From NCBI GenBank assembly GCA_029783825.1, contig JAREIK010010432.1:1-64000 (forward strand): DNA of 64,000 nt. The letters run 5' to 3'. The stretch is from Sapria himalayana (taxonomy: Eukaryota > Streptophyta > Magnoliopsida > Malpighiales > Rafflesiaceae). The notes beneath the pieces were generated by a model, which did not search any database, was not told the origin of the DNA, and worked only from the letters and a program-made list of their open reading frames with translations. The translations under genes were made by a program, and so were the position numbers. Shown in pieces: positions 15,097 through 28,080 of the stretch; the first letter of the stretch is position 1; each line of letters opens with the position of its first letter.

Positions 15097-15788
15097 CATA
15101 TATATAGATATAGAGTTAGATAAATATATAGATAGAATATAGACTGATAGACAGATATATAGATAGACATATAGATAGATAGATAGACATATAGATAGAT
15201 AGATATATAGATATATAGATTGATATTTAAACAAATAGACCATATAGATAGATAGACAGAAAGATAGATAAATATATAGATAGACATGTAGATATACATA
15301 TAGACAAATAGATAAATAGACATAGTTAAAGATATACAGTTAGACACATAGATATATAGACATATAGACAGATAGATAAATAAATAGATAGATAGACAGA
15401 CAGACAAAATAATAGATAGATAGACAAATACACAGATAGATATATTGATTGATCAATAAATAGAAATAAAGAAAAAAAGAAAGATAGATAATTAGGTAGA
15501 AAGATAGATACAAAGATACACAGATAGGAAGAATTAAATAAATAAAGATAGAAGGAAAAAAAACAAAATAAATAAAAAGATAGATAAATAGATAGATATA
15601 TAGATAGATTGATTGATATTGATAGTTAGATAATTAGATAGTTAGATAGATAGATAAATAAATAGATAAATAAAGAGATATATAGATATTTAGATAGGTT
15701 GATAGATTATTATATAGATAGAGCGATAGATAGATAGATAGACAAACATATAGATAGATATATAGACAAAAAAATAGATAAATACATA
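11006..15788. repeat. GATA tetranucleotide array 2, between two outward-facing CACTA ends
   Basis: A degenerate GATA array in + orientation, 4.8 kb, with pure (AT)n tracts near 12,798-12,829, 13,123-13,160, 13,207-13,235 and 14,021-14,058. It starts directly after the CACTA terminus at 11,005 and ends at the CACTA terminus at 15,789. Both neighbouring elements have their 5' ends against the array. Nothing else is seen in it. Confidence 0.95.
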
Positions 15789-16250
15789 CACTACAAAAAA
15801 TTTTTATTTAGCTAGTAAAGTTTAGATAGGGATAAATTCCCTAGCTAATTAGTGAGGGATAAATTATGAAATAACAAGGGATATTTGATTTTACAATAAA
15901 TTAAAAATTTGCGATGGATTAGTGATGAATTAGCATCGTAAATCTTTGAATGAAAATTTTCAGTCGCTAAAATATTTTTAGATATTCTATCAAAGGAAAG
16001 CTGGAACTTTAGCGACGTATTTAGCTACAGAAGTTCCTTTGTTAATTAAAATTAGACAAAATATGTCGCTAAATAATTATTTAAATTTATTTTTTTAGAT
16101 TATATATATAATTGAAAGCAATAATTCCTTAAATGGTATTTTCTCAAAATATATGCATTAAGCTAGGGATTTTCCCTAGCTATTTGGGCTAGTGATAATT
16201 TCCATCACTAATGTTTAACGATATTTTTTTAAGCATTATTTATTTTAATA
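15789..16250 (+). repeat. 5' terminal and subterminal repeats of CACTA copy 1
   Basis: CACTACAAAAAATTTTTATT is followed by repeated CCCTAGCTAATTAG, TAGCTAGGGA and GATGGATTAGTGATG motifs in both orientations. The block is homologous to the reverse complement of 10,500-11,005 and shares its motifs with the ends at 28.1, 36.9 and 45.9 kb. It probably carries the TNPA binding sites; that is inferred from the family, not shown. Confidence 0.8.
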
Positions 16251-17749
16251 TTCTATATAATTTTTTATATTAAAGGTATGTCATGGTCTATAGATGAGCA
16301 ATCCTTAAAAGACATAATCTTTTCATATAATATTAAAAATATGATATTATAAATATAAAATTTAATAAATATACAAATACAAATAAAAATTTACATTAAA
16401 TATGACTAAAATAACTATTTTTTTATTCTAAAAAAATATTATATAATATTTTTTCTGAAATATTTATTTAAGATATTTAAATATTTATATTAAAAATTAT
16501 TATATAATTTATTAATTTATAATATTTTTAAAAATAATTTAATTAATAAATAAACATTAATAAAAATTACTATGAATAAAAACTAAATTAAACAAATATT
16601 TTATTAAATTAAAAAAATTATAAAAATATATGAATAAATGAATAAACAAGTAAATATTTATTAAAATAAAAGTAAAAGATAATCTTTTTATTATGATAGG
16701 AATTTTTAAAAACTATAATGACTAATAGATTTTAAATTTTGAATTATAAAAAAATTTTCAAATTTTTTATAAAATTTAAAAGAAAATAATTTGATATTTT
16801 TATATTAATACATAGGTATTTTAATTAAATCAAAAAAAATTTGATGATTTAAAAAATAAATATTTCACTATGATTATTAAATGAACACTTCAAATATTAA
16901 AATTTATAATGACTAAAAGATTCAAATTTTATGTCTTTATAATTATTTCATGCCTTAATAAAATCGTATAATTAAATTTTATGGAGATATATATATACAT
17001 AAATGCATGCATGCATGCATGTATGTATATATGAATACTTTTTTATTATATAATATTATTTTATTTATTAATGAAATAATATCATTTATGGTTAAATAAA
17101 AATCTATTTCATTTATTTTATTTAAATTATTTATTTTTTATAATTTTTGTTTACTCTTATATTTTTGTATCATATATTTACATCCAGTTTAGTATTTATA
17201 TATGGTTTCTTTGAAAAACAAATTGCTAAGGCATTAAGCACTTAACATTTTTTCTACTTTCAATGACGAAGATATGAGAAGCGAAATGGGAATTTGGGAG
17301 CAACCTACAAAATCTACCTTTTCTTGTTACTAGGTAATATTATCATTTTTACTCTCATTTGGAATACTATATACATATCTCTGTCTCTCTCAATTTGATT
17401 ACCACTGGCTGGTTTTTGTTTTTACAGAATATTCGAGTATAATTTTTTTTTATTTTCCCCCAATTTTCATTCTCTTTTCTTCTATTTTCATATTACTTAA
17501 TAGATTTTGACACTACACCATTAATGAAAAAATAAATGGTCAGTGTAAACTTTGTTCTTTTTTTGTTTAAATTTTAGGTTTTTATTGATTTCAAATACTA
17601 AATGATAACATATTGTTTTCTCATTCCGTAACTTATGAAAATAAATAATGCTTGATGTTTTCTGCTTCTGCAACTTTCATAAAAAATATACTTAATGCTT
17701 ATGTGTTCTATTTTTGTTGTCTTTAAAATTATTCTAAACAAATAACATT
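16251..17749 (+). other. AT-rich 5' leader region of CACTA copy 1
   Basis: No coding sequence is seen. The block is extremely AT-rich and matches the inner part of the left element in inverse orientation (roughly 9,600-10,440). It contains an alternating (ATGC)n tract at about 17,003-17,020. A less AT-rich stretch at 17,230-17,335 ends in a plausible splice donor (TACTAG-GTAATA) and could be an untranslated first exon of the transposase transcript. That is a guess from composition only. Confidence 0.5.
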
Positions 17750-18935
17750 TTATATAAAACTTTTATGCATTTATTTAATCATATGACATTATATATAAAT
17801 ATATATACTTTAATATATATAAATGTATTACATTATATATAAACACTAATATGTTTATATAAACATATAATGTTATATATAAATATTTATACATATTTAT
17901 TAATGTTTATAAATATTTATACAACATTTACATAAACCTATCCATTTATATAATTTTTTATTTATCAATTATATAACATATAAAATGTTTATCCATTTTT
18001 GTAAACATTTAAATGACATTTTAATTTTTATTTAAATATATAATATTTATAATGTTTATATAAATGTGATATATATACTATATAAAATTTATTAAAGTGT
18101 TACATATATATAATTTTATATAAGTAACATTTAAAAAGTATTGTAAACACAAATATTATATCTTAACACTTTTTATAATTATAAAATCATATGCCTATAT
18201 AAAAAAGTATTTATAACTATATTTATAATTATGTAAACTATTTTTATAACCATATTTATAACTATCCATAACTATTTTTTTAACTATATAATAATTTATA
18301 AATAAACATATAATTCTATATACCAATATTTCTAACAAAATATAAAATATGTATAATAATATATAGCTATATATAATTGTATTTTACTAAATGCATAACT
18401 ATAAAAACATTATATATAATTATTTCTTTAACTACATACATATTTATAACTATATGTGTATAACTATATATAAATATTTATATAACAATGTAACACTCTA
18501 TATAATTAAATATAACTATATTTGTATCTATATATACATATATGTATTCATATAATAAAATCTTAATATTTGTTTATAACATTGTATATATTTATGTATA
18601 ACTACTCATAACTACTTGTAAGAATATATCTATATATAACTATATGGTTAACTATATATAACTCTATTTTTAACTATATATTATATGGGTATAAAAACAT
18701 ATAACTATAAATAATTGTCTTTGACTAAATGGATAACTAAAATAACATTATACAAAACAATATTTAAATATATATACCTATATTTATAAATATAAGTAAA
18801 ACTATATGTATAACCACATATAAGTATATTTATAATTACTGTATAACAACATACATCGTTATGTTTAACTATGTATATAACTATTTATATATTTTTGTAT
18901 AACTATATAAAATTCTAAATAATTATAATATAACT
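17750..18935. repeat. Degenerate AACTATATATA-type repeat block
   Basis: About 1.2 kb in which ATAACTATATATA and related words (TATAACTATTTATAAC, ATAATTTATA) recur irregularly. A similar block lies at 61,140-61,620 in the same orientation, sharing phrases such as GCATAACTATAAAAAC or GTATAACTATAAAAAC. It is neither GATA nor (AT)n. The periodicity is loose (about 10-16 bp) and no gene is present. Confidence 0.75.
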
Positions 18936-20607
18936 ATATGAGGCATGATTTTTTTTCCTGACAATTTTTTTTGTAGCTTGTGGAGATTCAATTTATAACC
19001 TCCAAGGAGGCTCACATCTATCTAAAGAATTAGTTTATTGAGCCTTTGGTTTTTGATGTGTAAATATATATACATATTCATTTAATTGATGTTAATAATA
19101 TATATATATATATATATAGTTTTTATATATAAAAATAATATATATATTGTTTTTTTGTGGGTAGATATATATATTTTATTGAACAGATGTGGTATAATGT
19201 TAAAAAATATTGATTAATATCCAAGCTCAGTTTAATTCATTAAAAAACTGAGATATGAATATTAACAAACATATCAAGTATCATTGAACTTAATTAAATT
19301 TTAATTTAAACTATTTATTCATATTAAAAAATTTGTTACATTAAAAAAAATTGTAATAAATCAAATTAAATATAATTCATCAATATATATATGGAATACA
19401 TTTGTATAACATCAGAATGCATCAAAATACTTTGTTTTTGTTATTCTAATTGAATTTTGAGTATTATCAAATATTATTTCTAATAAGTGAGAATTGTTAA
19501 AATATTATCATATGCTTATTAAATAATTATTGTAAACCATTGAAATACAACAATAATATTATTTTATCTATATTTTATAGTCCTCAATTAAAATTAAATA
19601 ATATTTAACATTTTTATTTTGAGCGTCGACAAGATCATTATATCTGCCAAGGGTTTGTTTTGATTTTGCTGTTTGTAATTTTGAAATTCTTCTTCTACCT
19701 TAACAATTATCATATATTGCATTTCCATTGAAATTATATTGTCGATATTTGTATGTGAATGTTATCGTGTAAAGTGAAGTTATTACCAAAAGTAAATATA
19801 TGACCAAAGATCCTTCTCATGCACACAATTTTAATCTTGAAGTTCATAGTAAATCATTACAAGTTCTAAAATCATTAATCACAAGTATATAAGTGATGGT
19901 TATATTAATAATTTTTGCGAAATTAATAATTTCCCATCCTTCATATTGATTAGGTATTAAATGAGGTGTATGTAAGTTTTAATTTCCAAGCTATCCTTTG
20001 ATTGCAGTTTTCCACAAATAATATTAATAATAATGATATGTAATTTTTTGTCTAATTAGTTTAAATTTGTAAGGCTAGGAATCTGTAATTATAGCTTGCT
20101 TCATATCTATGTTTTCTAGTTGAACAATTTGTATGATATGTTTTCAATTCCAAATATGTTTTGTTCATGTCTTAATTCTTCATTAATTCATTTGCCAAGA
20201 GTTCTTGAAATTGGATATCAATTCAATTAATTTATTCTTTTTTTATATTCAAAGATTGAGTAGAATCACAGTAAAAATTATGCTATTTGAACATCATTGA
20301 GGTGTGAGAAGCTGACTCCTTAAAATTTTCAATTTATTTATTTTTTACTTTCCTTTCTTGTTTATTCACATATTTTCTCCCTTCATCTAGTAATAGCGTG
20401 ATATCTATTAATCTTTGCCATTCTATAAAAATGCATTATCTATCAATGCAGATTCTGCAAATGCATAGCCTCGATATTCACAATATTTAATCTTTAAATA
20501 ATCATCTATAAGTAATTTTATTTAATAAGTAGTATATTTTGAAGTAATTATATGTTTCATTCAAAATAATGATTGAGCATTATTCTTTGTAAATAAAATA
20601 GGTCAAA
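18936..20607 (+). other. Non-coding region upstream of the TNP2 gene in CACTA copy 1
   Basis: No open frame or RNA gene is recognised. The composition is AT-rich with a (TA)n tract near 19,099-19,119. A TTTTTTTTGTAG acceptor-like site near 18,976 precedes a short GC-richer stretch, which might be a leader exon of the transposase transcript. Otherwise nothing is seen. Confidence 0.45.
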
Positions 20608-23600
20608 ATGAGTTCAGATCATCAGTGGATGAGCAAAAGGTTTATGAATGAAATTTTGAATCAAGAATTTTTGAGTGAGCTTAAAAAATGTTCATCAACT
20701 TTGTGGGTAGTCAATCAAAATGGATTGATGGAGAAAAAATTAAGTGTCCATGTAATAACCGCAAGTGTCAGAATATTTCTTTTTATGATGTAAACAAAAT
20801 AATTTGGCCTAGTACCATATTATTTTCTTTGGATTTATCATGGGGAAAGTACAATGGCTCTTAACATTGACCAAAATAAGGATATTGAATCATTTGCATG
20901 TTGTGATGAAACATCAAACACATACAATAGAATGGTCAGGGATGCTGCTGGTGCTTGCTTCAATATGGATTACATGGATGAACCACCAAATCTTGAAGCT
21001 CAAAATTTTTATGAAATACTTAAAGTTGTAGATAATCAGTTGTGACCTCATTGTAAAATGCATTCTTAATTGTCACATGTGGCTCGACTAATGAGCATGA
21101 AGTTAGAAAATCATATGTTTGAGAAATTATTTGATCAGTTAACAGAATCGATGAAAGAGATTATTCTGAATAATAATTTTGTCACGAACAACTTTTACAA
21201 AACTAAGAAGTTACTATGAGGTATGGGTCTACTAGTGGAAAAAATTGTTGTTTCAATGGATGTATGTTATATTGAGGTGGTGATAGTGATTTAATTAGCA
21301 GTAAGTTTGGTGATCATTTTCAGTTTAAGAAGGCACCTTGTATTATAGATATGGAACAAAAGGTGAAAGTTGCATTAAAGAAGATGTATTACTTTCCTAT
21401 AATTCCTCAATTACAGGGACTATATGCATCAAATGCTACAGCAAATGATATGAGGTTGCATTTTGAGCATTAGGTTGAAGAAGGGTTGATTCGTCATACA
21501 TTAGATTCAAGTGCTTGGAAGCATTTTAATGATATACATCAAGATTTTGTAGCTAAAAGTCAAAATGTGAGATTGGGTCTCAGCACTAAATGATTTCAAC
21601 CATTTGGCCAATCTAGACAATACTATTCAACATGGCTAGTGATAGTGGCCCCTTATAATTTTCTTTCGTGGTTGTGTTGTAGGAGCAATATTTGTTTTTG
21701 TCAATATTGGTTCCAGGGCCAAAAAATCTGAAAGACATACTGGATGTTTTCTTACAGACCCATATAGTAGTGTTAAATAATTTGTGGGATGTTGGTGTGA
21801 ATACATATGACATCTCAAAAAAGTAAAATTTTATTATGCGGGCGGCCCTTATGTGGATGGTAAGTGAATTTTTTTCATATTTAATGTTGTCTAATTGAAG
21901 TACTACAAGATAATTTGAATGTTCATATTGCATGAAAAATTCAGATGCATTAACCCTCAAATTAAGTCGTAAATAGTTATGGTTTGATAATCATCATAAG
22001 TTTCTATCTACAAATTATTCATTCCATAGAAATAAAAAATTCATTTCAAAAAAAAAAAATAGTGATGATAGTTGCACTAGCTGTTCGTTCAGGAGATAAA
22101 ATTTTGACAGAGATCCAGAGTTTGGGTCTAAAGAATGTGACTGAAAAGGATACTATTAGAACTAATAGACTAATATGCAATATATTTGTATGGAGGAAAT
22201 GCATTACTTTTTGGGACGTGCCCTATTGGAAGTCCAATTTAATTTATCATAACTTGGATGTAATGCATATTGAATAAATGTGATTGACAATGTTTTCAAC
22301 ACTATCTTTAATATAGACAGAAAACAAAATACACTTTAAAATCAAGACAAGAGTTGAATGATAATTATCAGCATCTTGAATTGAAACTTAACGAGCCAAA
22401 AGGAAAATTCTTTAAAGTTTGTTACACACTTGATAAGAAGGCAAGATAGATATTGTGTGAATGGGTTAAAAATTTCAAATTCCCTAATAGATATGTGTCA
22501 AATATGGATAGATGTGTGGATATGAAGAATCTTAAGTTAATTGGAATGAAAAGTCATGACTATCATGTATTTATGCATATATTAATACCAATTTCTTCCA
22601 TGAATTACTTTCCCTAAGTGTTTGGAAGGTCCTTATGGAAGTTAGTTTTCCTTCAAACAGCTAACTGCCACCACAATCAAAATAGATGACATGGTGAGAC
22701 TAGAGAATGATATACTAGTAATTCTTAGTAAGCTTGAATGGATATACTCACTGAGCTTTTTTGACTCAATGGAGCATTTGTCATTTCATTTGGCATATGA
22801 AGCAAGGATAACAAGGCCAGTATAATATAAGTGGATGTATCCTTTTGACAGGTAAATACATATAAGTCGTTATGTTTTATTATTTCAAACATAAAGTAAT
22901 ATTGTAATTTAATATAATTGAAACCTACCATTTTGGTTGTAGGTATCTTTGTTAATTGAAATGGAATATTAGAAATAAGGAAAAAGTTGAAAGTTCAATT
23001 TTCAAATCATATTTAGTAGAAGAAGCATCATCTTTTTGTTATTATTATTTTGAGGATCATATTAATACAAAGATTAGAAATGTGCCTCAAAATTATGAAG
23101 GTCATGTGTCTGTAGAATATAATTTTATGGACAAGCTTTCTATCTTCAAGCCCACTGGAAGAGCATTTGGAAGAACACAGAAAAGATGTATGAAAAATGA
23201 AGAGTACAAAGCAACCCGGAGCTATGTTTTACCTAATTATGAAAAGGTTGCACCATATATCGAGTATATATACCCAAAATGGTTGCAGGTTTAATCAGTG
23301 TAATTTTTTCCTTAATAGGAATAATTAAAAATTGATATACATTTTTTTCATCTATTTATATGTGTGTAGTTTTTATGTTGAGCAGTTAAAAAATAGGAAA
23401 CAATAATTTCCAGCAATGAGGTCAATTATATGCTATAATAGATTTTCTGAATTGGTTCAAAAACTATGTGAGAATTATTAAGTTTTAATTATTTAAAATT
23501 TTTAATTTATTAGTATTTTTTAGTTGGTAACATCATTTGTTTAATTAATGCAACAAGTAAATGATCCTTCAATTGGAAATTCCAATATTATTTTCAATTT

Positions 23601-24240
23601 GTCAATGGATATAAATTTCACACAATTGAGAATAGTTCTTCTAAAGCAACAATGAATAATGGTGTATGCATTAAAGGCTTAGGTTATGGTATAGATGAGA
23701 TTGATTATTATGGTCAACTCATAAAAGTTACTGAGTTGGAGTATCCTCGCCTTGAAAATAATAAGATTTTATTATTAAAGTGCTAGTGGTTTGATCCTAC
23801 ATGAAATGTGGGTACAAAGATTCATTTAGATTATAAGCTAATGGATGTTAACCATAAACACAGATATAATTGATATGAGCCATTTATTATGGTAGTTCAA
23901 GCCACTCAAGTATATTATTATACATATCCAAGTTTATCTCGTGATAAGAGTGACTGGTGGATGATTTGCAAAATCAAAGCTCGATCAATTTTTGAAGTAC
24001 CAACATCTTAAGAAAGAAGTACAAACTTAGCTATTGCACCGGCATTCCAATAAGATGATATAAATAATATTACATCTATGCGTGTAGATGAAGACCTCGA
24101 AAATTTATGTGACTCAAATAGTGGCATAATAGAAATTGAAGATGATCAATTTCTATCTGAAGATGAGCTGGAACGTCCATCAGAATTAGATGAAATCAGA
24201 AGATCCATTGGTTAATGATAGTGATACCGATAATTTAACA
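20608..24240 (+). pseudogene. TNP2-like CACTA transposase (TNPD type), decayed
   Basis: Recognisable domains lie in order across several frames. A transposase-associated domain spans 20,608-20,800 with the motif CPCNNRKCQN, reached only after a frameshift near 20,690. A linker (20,855-21,045) has the family words AAGACFNMDY and NFYEILK. The TNP2/Transposase_21 core (21,060-22,800) includes KKMYYFPIIPQLQGLYAS, LDSSAWKHFN, NVRLGL, an LW-x-VGVNTYDIS-like string, YHNLDVMHIE and LIGMKSHDYHVFMH. A DUF4218-like segment follows (22,956-23,294; FCYYYFEDHINTK, LSIFKPTGRAFG), then a DUF4216-like segment (23,540-24,240). The family enzyme cuts and pastes CACTA elements in the nucleus. Here many stops and frameshifts, plus probable introns (for example 23,290-23,540), break the frame. 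The family is certain; activity is not possible as read. Confidence 0.88.
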
Positions 24241-24380
24241 TTTATGATTATTTTATAATATTATACTATCAAAGACTTTTTATATTTTGTTGAAATCTTT
24301 TGGTGTGTATTATTCTTAGATGCATGGTTGTTCATCATATCTCTATTATTTGTTCTATGTTTTTATTTTTTGTATAGTAG

Positions 24381-26371
24381 ATGGCACATAAAGGACGTAG
24401 TCATTGCGGAGGTGAACGTGGATGTAGAAATGAATGAAATTCATCTGTATTTTACATCACATTGCAAATTTAGTAGCATTATATACCAACTATATCTAGA
24501 CTTCAACATCACAATCACCATCTCCATTTCCATCACCACCACCATCATTGACGCATCTACCATCACCTTTATTAGATATAAGCCCACCACTCATTGCCCT
24601 CTCTACACACACTTTTGATCCATCAACAATTTCTACACCACCATTTACACCGACAGTTCCCCCATTTACAACACCATCGACATCATCAAATACCGTGCCT
24701 TCCTCTACATTCAGTGCTAGGTTAGTAATTGAGATTGTGGATGGAAGGTATATGAAATATGTAAATATTACTTGAATAAAAAATTATGATGTTTATTTTA
24801 GTGGGTTTTTATATATATTATTGATTTGCTTGTTTTTAATATTATGTATTTATTTGTACAGTTTTATTCCATATCATAAGTGTTCAACTATAATTATAAA
24901 GTCTTTCAAAAAAATGATCGATTCTAAAGCATTTTCATGGAAGAAAGTTTTAGAATCGACACGGGATTCTAATTATAATAACGTTCAGGTAAAAACAATG
25001 AAATAAAAGTATTGAAAAATATTTATCTAATTAGTTAATTAATATGTTGGTTATTATCCAAGCAGTAAATAATAATGTCATTGTTATTAAGATCAATTTT
25101 TGGTGATTTTTCAATATGTAGAATTAGTGCACATGGGCACCCAAATTTGATGGAAAGATAAAGCTATTGTGGGAGAGCAAAGCTGTTGAACGGTATTTAT
25201 ATTTTGTCTATAAATTGAAGAATATAAAAGATAGGCCATATTTTATATTTGAGGATGACTGACTTGAGTATCTTAAGCATTGGGAGGAGCCAAATGTGAA
25301 CAAAAAAATAAGAGATTGCCAGCAAAAATCGAAGGACTGAGGTAGCCATACTCTGTATAGGAATGTCTCGCCACATGAGAGGGTCAAAGTTGAGCATTGA
25401 GCATGCTCGAGATTTTGTACAATTTTAAAGTTTAGAACATTTATATATTTAGTAGTTTTCCTAATAGTTCAAATAAATCAAATTTGTGCATGGTTTTATT
25501 AATTTTGTTTAAATTTTTTAACATTTTATTTGACTTTATAAATACATACTCTAGGCTGGAGAATTGGGTCGAGATCTCAATTTTTATGAGATTTTCAAGA
25601 AGATGCATGTGAAGAAAGTAGATGGTCAGTATGTTGACAACAAGTCTCAAATTATTTCTGTAAGAATCTATTATATTAATAAAATTCTATAATACTACAG
25701 TAAATTTTGAAATTTGTTTGGAATCCAAAATATTAAATTTATTTTATGTTTATCTAGAAAATTATCTTTTTTTTATTTTTTCATAGGAACTCACGGAGAA
25801 TCATGTGAGAGTTGCTTCTCAACAAATTGAGGCTTCCATGGATCTTCAACCAATTGACTATGATCCTATCTATTTGGAAATCATAGGAGGTCATAAGAAG
25901 CAGCAAGTGTATGGCATCAGCTTGAAGGGAGTGACATTTTGTTGTAGCAGCTATACTTCTAATTCATTTGTTACAGTAGTGGTTAGTTAGGTAGTCGAAC
26001 AACAAGTAATGGAAACAAATTAATATTTTGAAGTCATGGACCATAATTAAAGAGAATGATGAGCATATTTCTCATTTGAAGGAAGTAATACAAGAAATTA
26101 AAAAAGTGAAGGATGAGCAGATTACTCATTTGAAGGAAGAAATGCAAAAAATAAAAGAAATGAATGAAGAGATTAAAGAATTGAATGATGAGATGAAAGA
26201 AAGTTAAGAATGTAATGCAATAGAAAATCACCTATACGGAGTCATAGTAAGTTACCTTGATGCGATAGATAGCATTCAGAGAACTAGCTGCAAAACCACG
26301 TAGGAGAGGCTAGCAAAAATGCACCAACTAATAATGAGGATGAATTTGTATCAGAATTATTTCTCAATGAT
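24381..26371 (+). pseudogene. TNPA / Transposase_24-like second CACTA gene, decayed
   Basis: The start ATG at 24,381 follows a TTTTGTATAGTAG acceptor-like sequence and gives MAHKGRSHCGGERGCRNE before a stop. A Ser/Pro/His-rich low-complexity part follows (24,500-24,740), then a conserved segment SFKKMIDSKAFSWKKVLEST (24,902-25,006), then NRRTE and RHMRGSKLS near 25,330-25,395. Next come NFYEIFKKMHVKKVDGQYVD (about 25,580-25,640) and IDYDPIYLEIIGGHKKQQVY (25,850-25,910). A Lys/Glu-rich coiled coil (26,045-26,205) contains two copies of a roughly 18-residue unit, followed by YGVIVS near 26,240. In En/Spm the TNPA-type product binds subterminal motifs. Introns, stops and frameshifts interrupt it. 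Copy 2 on the other strand carries the same gene. Confidence 0.8.
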
Positions 26372-27077
26372 TTTTGATTTTTTTCAATGTGTAGCTAAAT
26401 AGGATGAAACTTTTTTGGTGGTATCAATTTTATTTATACTAGTTATTTTTATGTTTTTCTGACTAACCTAACTATAAATCTTTGCAGGACATTTGATATG
26501 AGACACATGAATAAATTCTGATTCAACGCCTTAAAACTTTGTCATGGTTCTTCCTATGGATGGGTTCAATCTTTACCAATCTCTGCAAGATAAAAAGGAG
26601 GTTAAGCTATTATTATCTTCATTATTTATGAAATATTTTATTTTTTTACACACACACTCTCTCTCTCTAAACATCATTCCTGGCAATCTTTTAGATATTT
26701 TTGGAGTTGTATGACTATCAACTCAGATTTGTGTTTGTTCATGTCTATAATTACAATTTTTATATATTTGTGAATGTGTATTGTTTTAATGAAGTGCATA
26801 TTTTTTTATGGAGTTTATATTAAATTATTTATAGCCATGGATGTGTATTCAATGAACTATTTTGTAGTTAGGTTGTCACATATAATTAAGTGATGGTGCT
26901 AGCTTCGAACCAAGAGAATAACCATATGGTAACAGAAACTATAGGGTTGATAGACTAACATAATGAATCTAGGCGATCATAATCTTTGGTCCAATCATAT
27001 GGAGAGGAGAAGAAATGTTCTAAAAAAGCCACATGGGAGCAAGGTACCACATGGAGTGGTGGGGCAGGGCAGACTTC
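26372..27077 (+). other. 3' region of CACTA copy 1 and junction to TATC array
   Basis: Up to about 26,800 the sequence matches the reverse complement of 48.4-48.8 kb, including GGACA(T/C)-x-TATG(A/T)GA words after a TTTGCAG or TTTATAG acceptor. A short (AC)n-(TC)n tract lies at about 26,650-26,668. From about 26,830 to 27,077 the similarity is lost and the sequence is not recognised. There is no CACTA terminus at the array border. Confidence 0.6.
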
Positions 27078-28080
27078 TTATCTATTTATCTATCTGTCTA
27101 TCTATCTGCCGATCTATCTATTTGTCTATCTGACTTTCTATCTATCTATCTATCTATTTTTTATCTATCTATCTATCTATTTATCTGTCTGTCTATCTTC
27201 TATTTATCTATATATCTATCTGTCTATCTATCTATCTATTTGTCTGTTTGTATATCTGTCTATCTATGTATCTGTCTTTCTATCTATCTTTTTATTCTTC
27301 TATATATTTATTTATCTATCTATATATCTATTTATCTATATGTCTATATGCCTATGTGTCTATTTATCTATCAGTCTGTCTAGAAATCTTTTATCTATCT
27401 ATCTATCTATCTATATGTTTTACTATCTATCTGACTATCTGACTATCTATCTATCTGGGTATTTGGCTATCAGTCAATCTATCTATCTATCAATATGTCA
27501 ATATGTCTATTTGTCTTAATATCTATCTATCTATCTAATTATTTATCTATCTATTTGTCTATCAAGTTATTTATTTATCTATCTATCTATCTGTCTATCT
27601 AATAATCTATCTATATATCTGACTATCTATCTATCTATCTATATATATGTCTATCTGTCTATTTATCTATCTATCTAAATCTCTATCTATCTATTTATGA
27701 ATCTATCTATTTGTGTCTACTTGTCGACCTATCTACATGTCTATCTATATATCTGTCTATCTATATGTCTATATTTTCTATCTATCTACATATCTATTTA
27801 TCTATCTATCTGTCAATCTGTCTACCTACCTACGTACTTATCTATCTGTCTATCTATCTATCTATCTATCGTTCTATTTGTCTATATGTCTATATGTCTG
27901 TCTATCTATCTATCTATCTTTTTATTTGTCTATATGTCTATATGTCTATCTATCTATCTATCTATCTGTCAATTTGTCAATCAAGCAATCTATTTATCTA
28001 TCTTTCTCTCTCTCTATCTCTTTATCTATCTATCTAATTATCTGACTATCTGTTAAGTTGTCTATTTATCTATCTATCTA
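27078..28080. repeat. TATC tetranucleotide array 3 (opposite orientation)
   Basis: About 1 kb of TATC units on the + strand, that is, GATA on the - strand and inverted relative to arrays 1, 2 and 4. It lies between the truncated copy 1 and the CATTACAAG terminus at 28,081. Open frames on the + strand here (SIYL-type) reflect the lack of stop codons in TATC repeats and are not genes. Confidence 0.95.

Larger units (their letters stand above)
15789..26830 (+). mobile_element. CACTA (En/Spm-type) transposon copy 1, 3' end missing
   Basis: The element begins at CACTACAAAAAA (15,789) next to array 2. It has about 450 bp of subterminal repeats, a long AT-rich leader, a decayed TNP2 transposase gene and a decayed TNPA/Transposase_24-like gene. 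Its downstream part (26,370-26,800) matches the reverse complement of 48.4-48.8 kb in copy 2, including a TTTGCAG-GACA splice acceptor-like site. No TAGTG terminus follows; the recognisable element stops near 26,830 and a TATC array starts at 27,078. It is therefore 3'-truncated. All reading frames carry stops or frameshifts, so it is non-functional as it stands. Confidence 0.88.

Noticed and set aside
20608..26371. Copy 1 as an active autonomous CACTA element
   Set aside because: Frameshift in the first domain, many stops in all exons and no 3' terminus.
27078..28056. Plus-strand open frames over array 3, some starting in flanking unique DNA at 26,986
   Set aside because: Same tetranucleotide artefact; the short unique N-terminus matches nothing.
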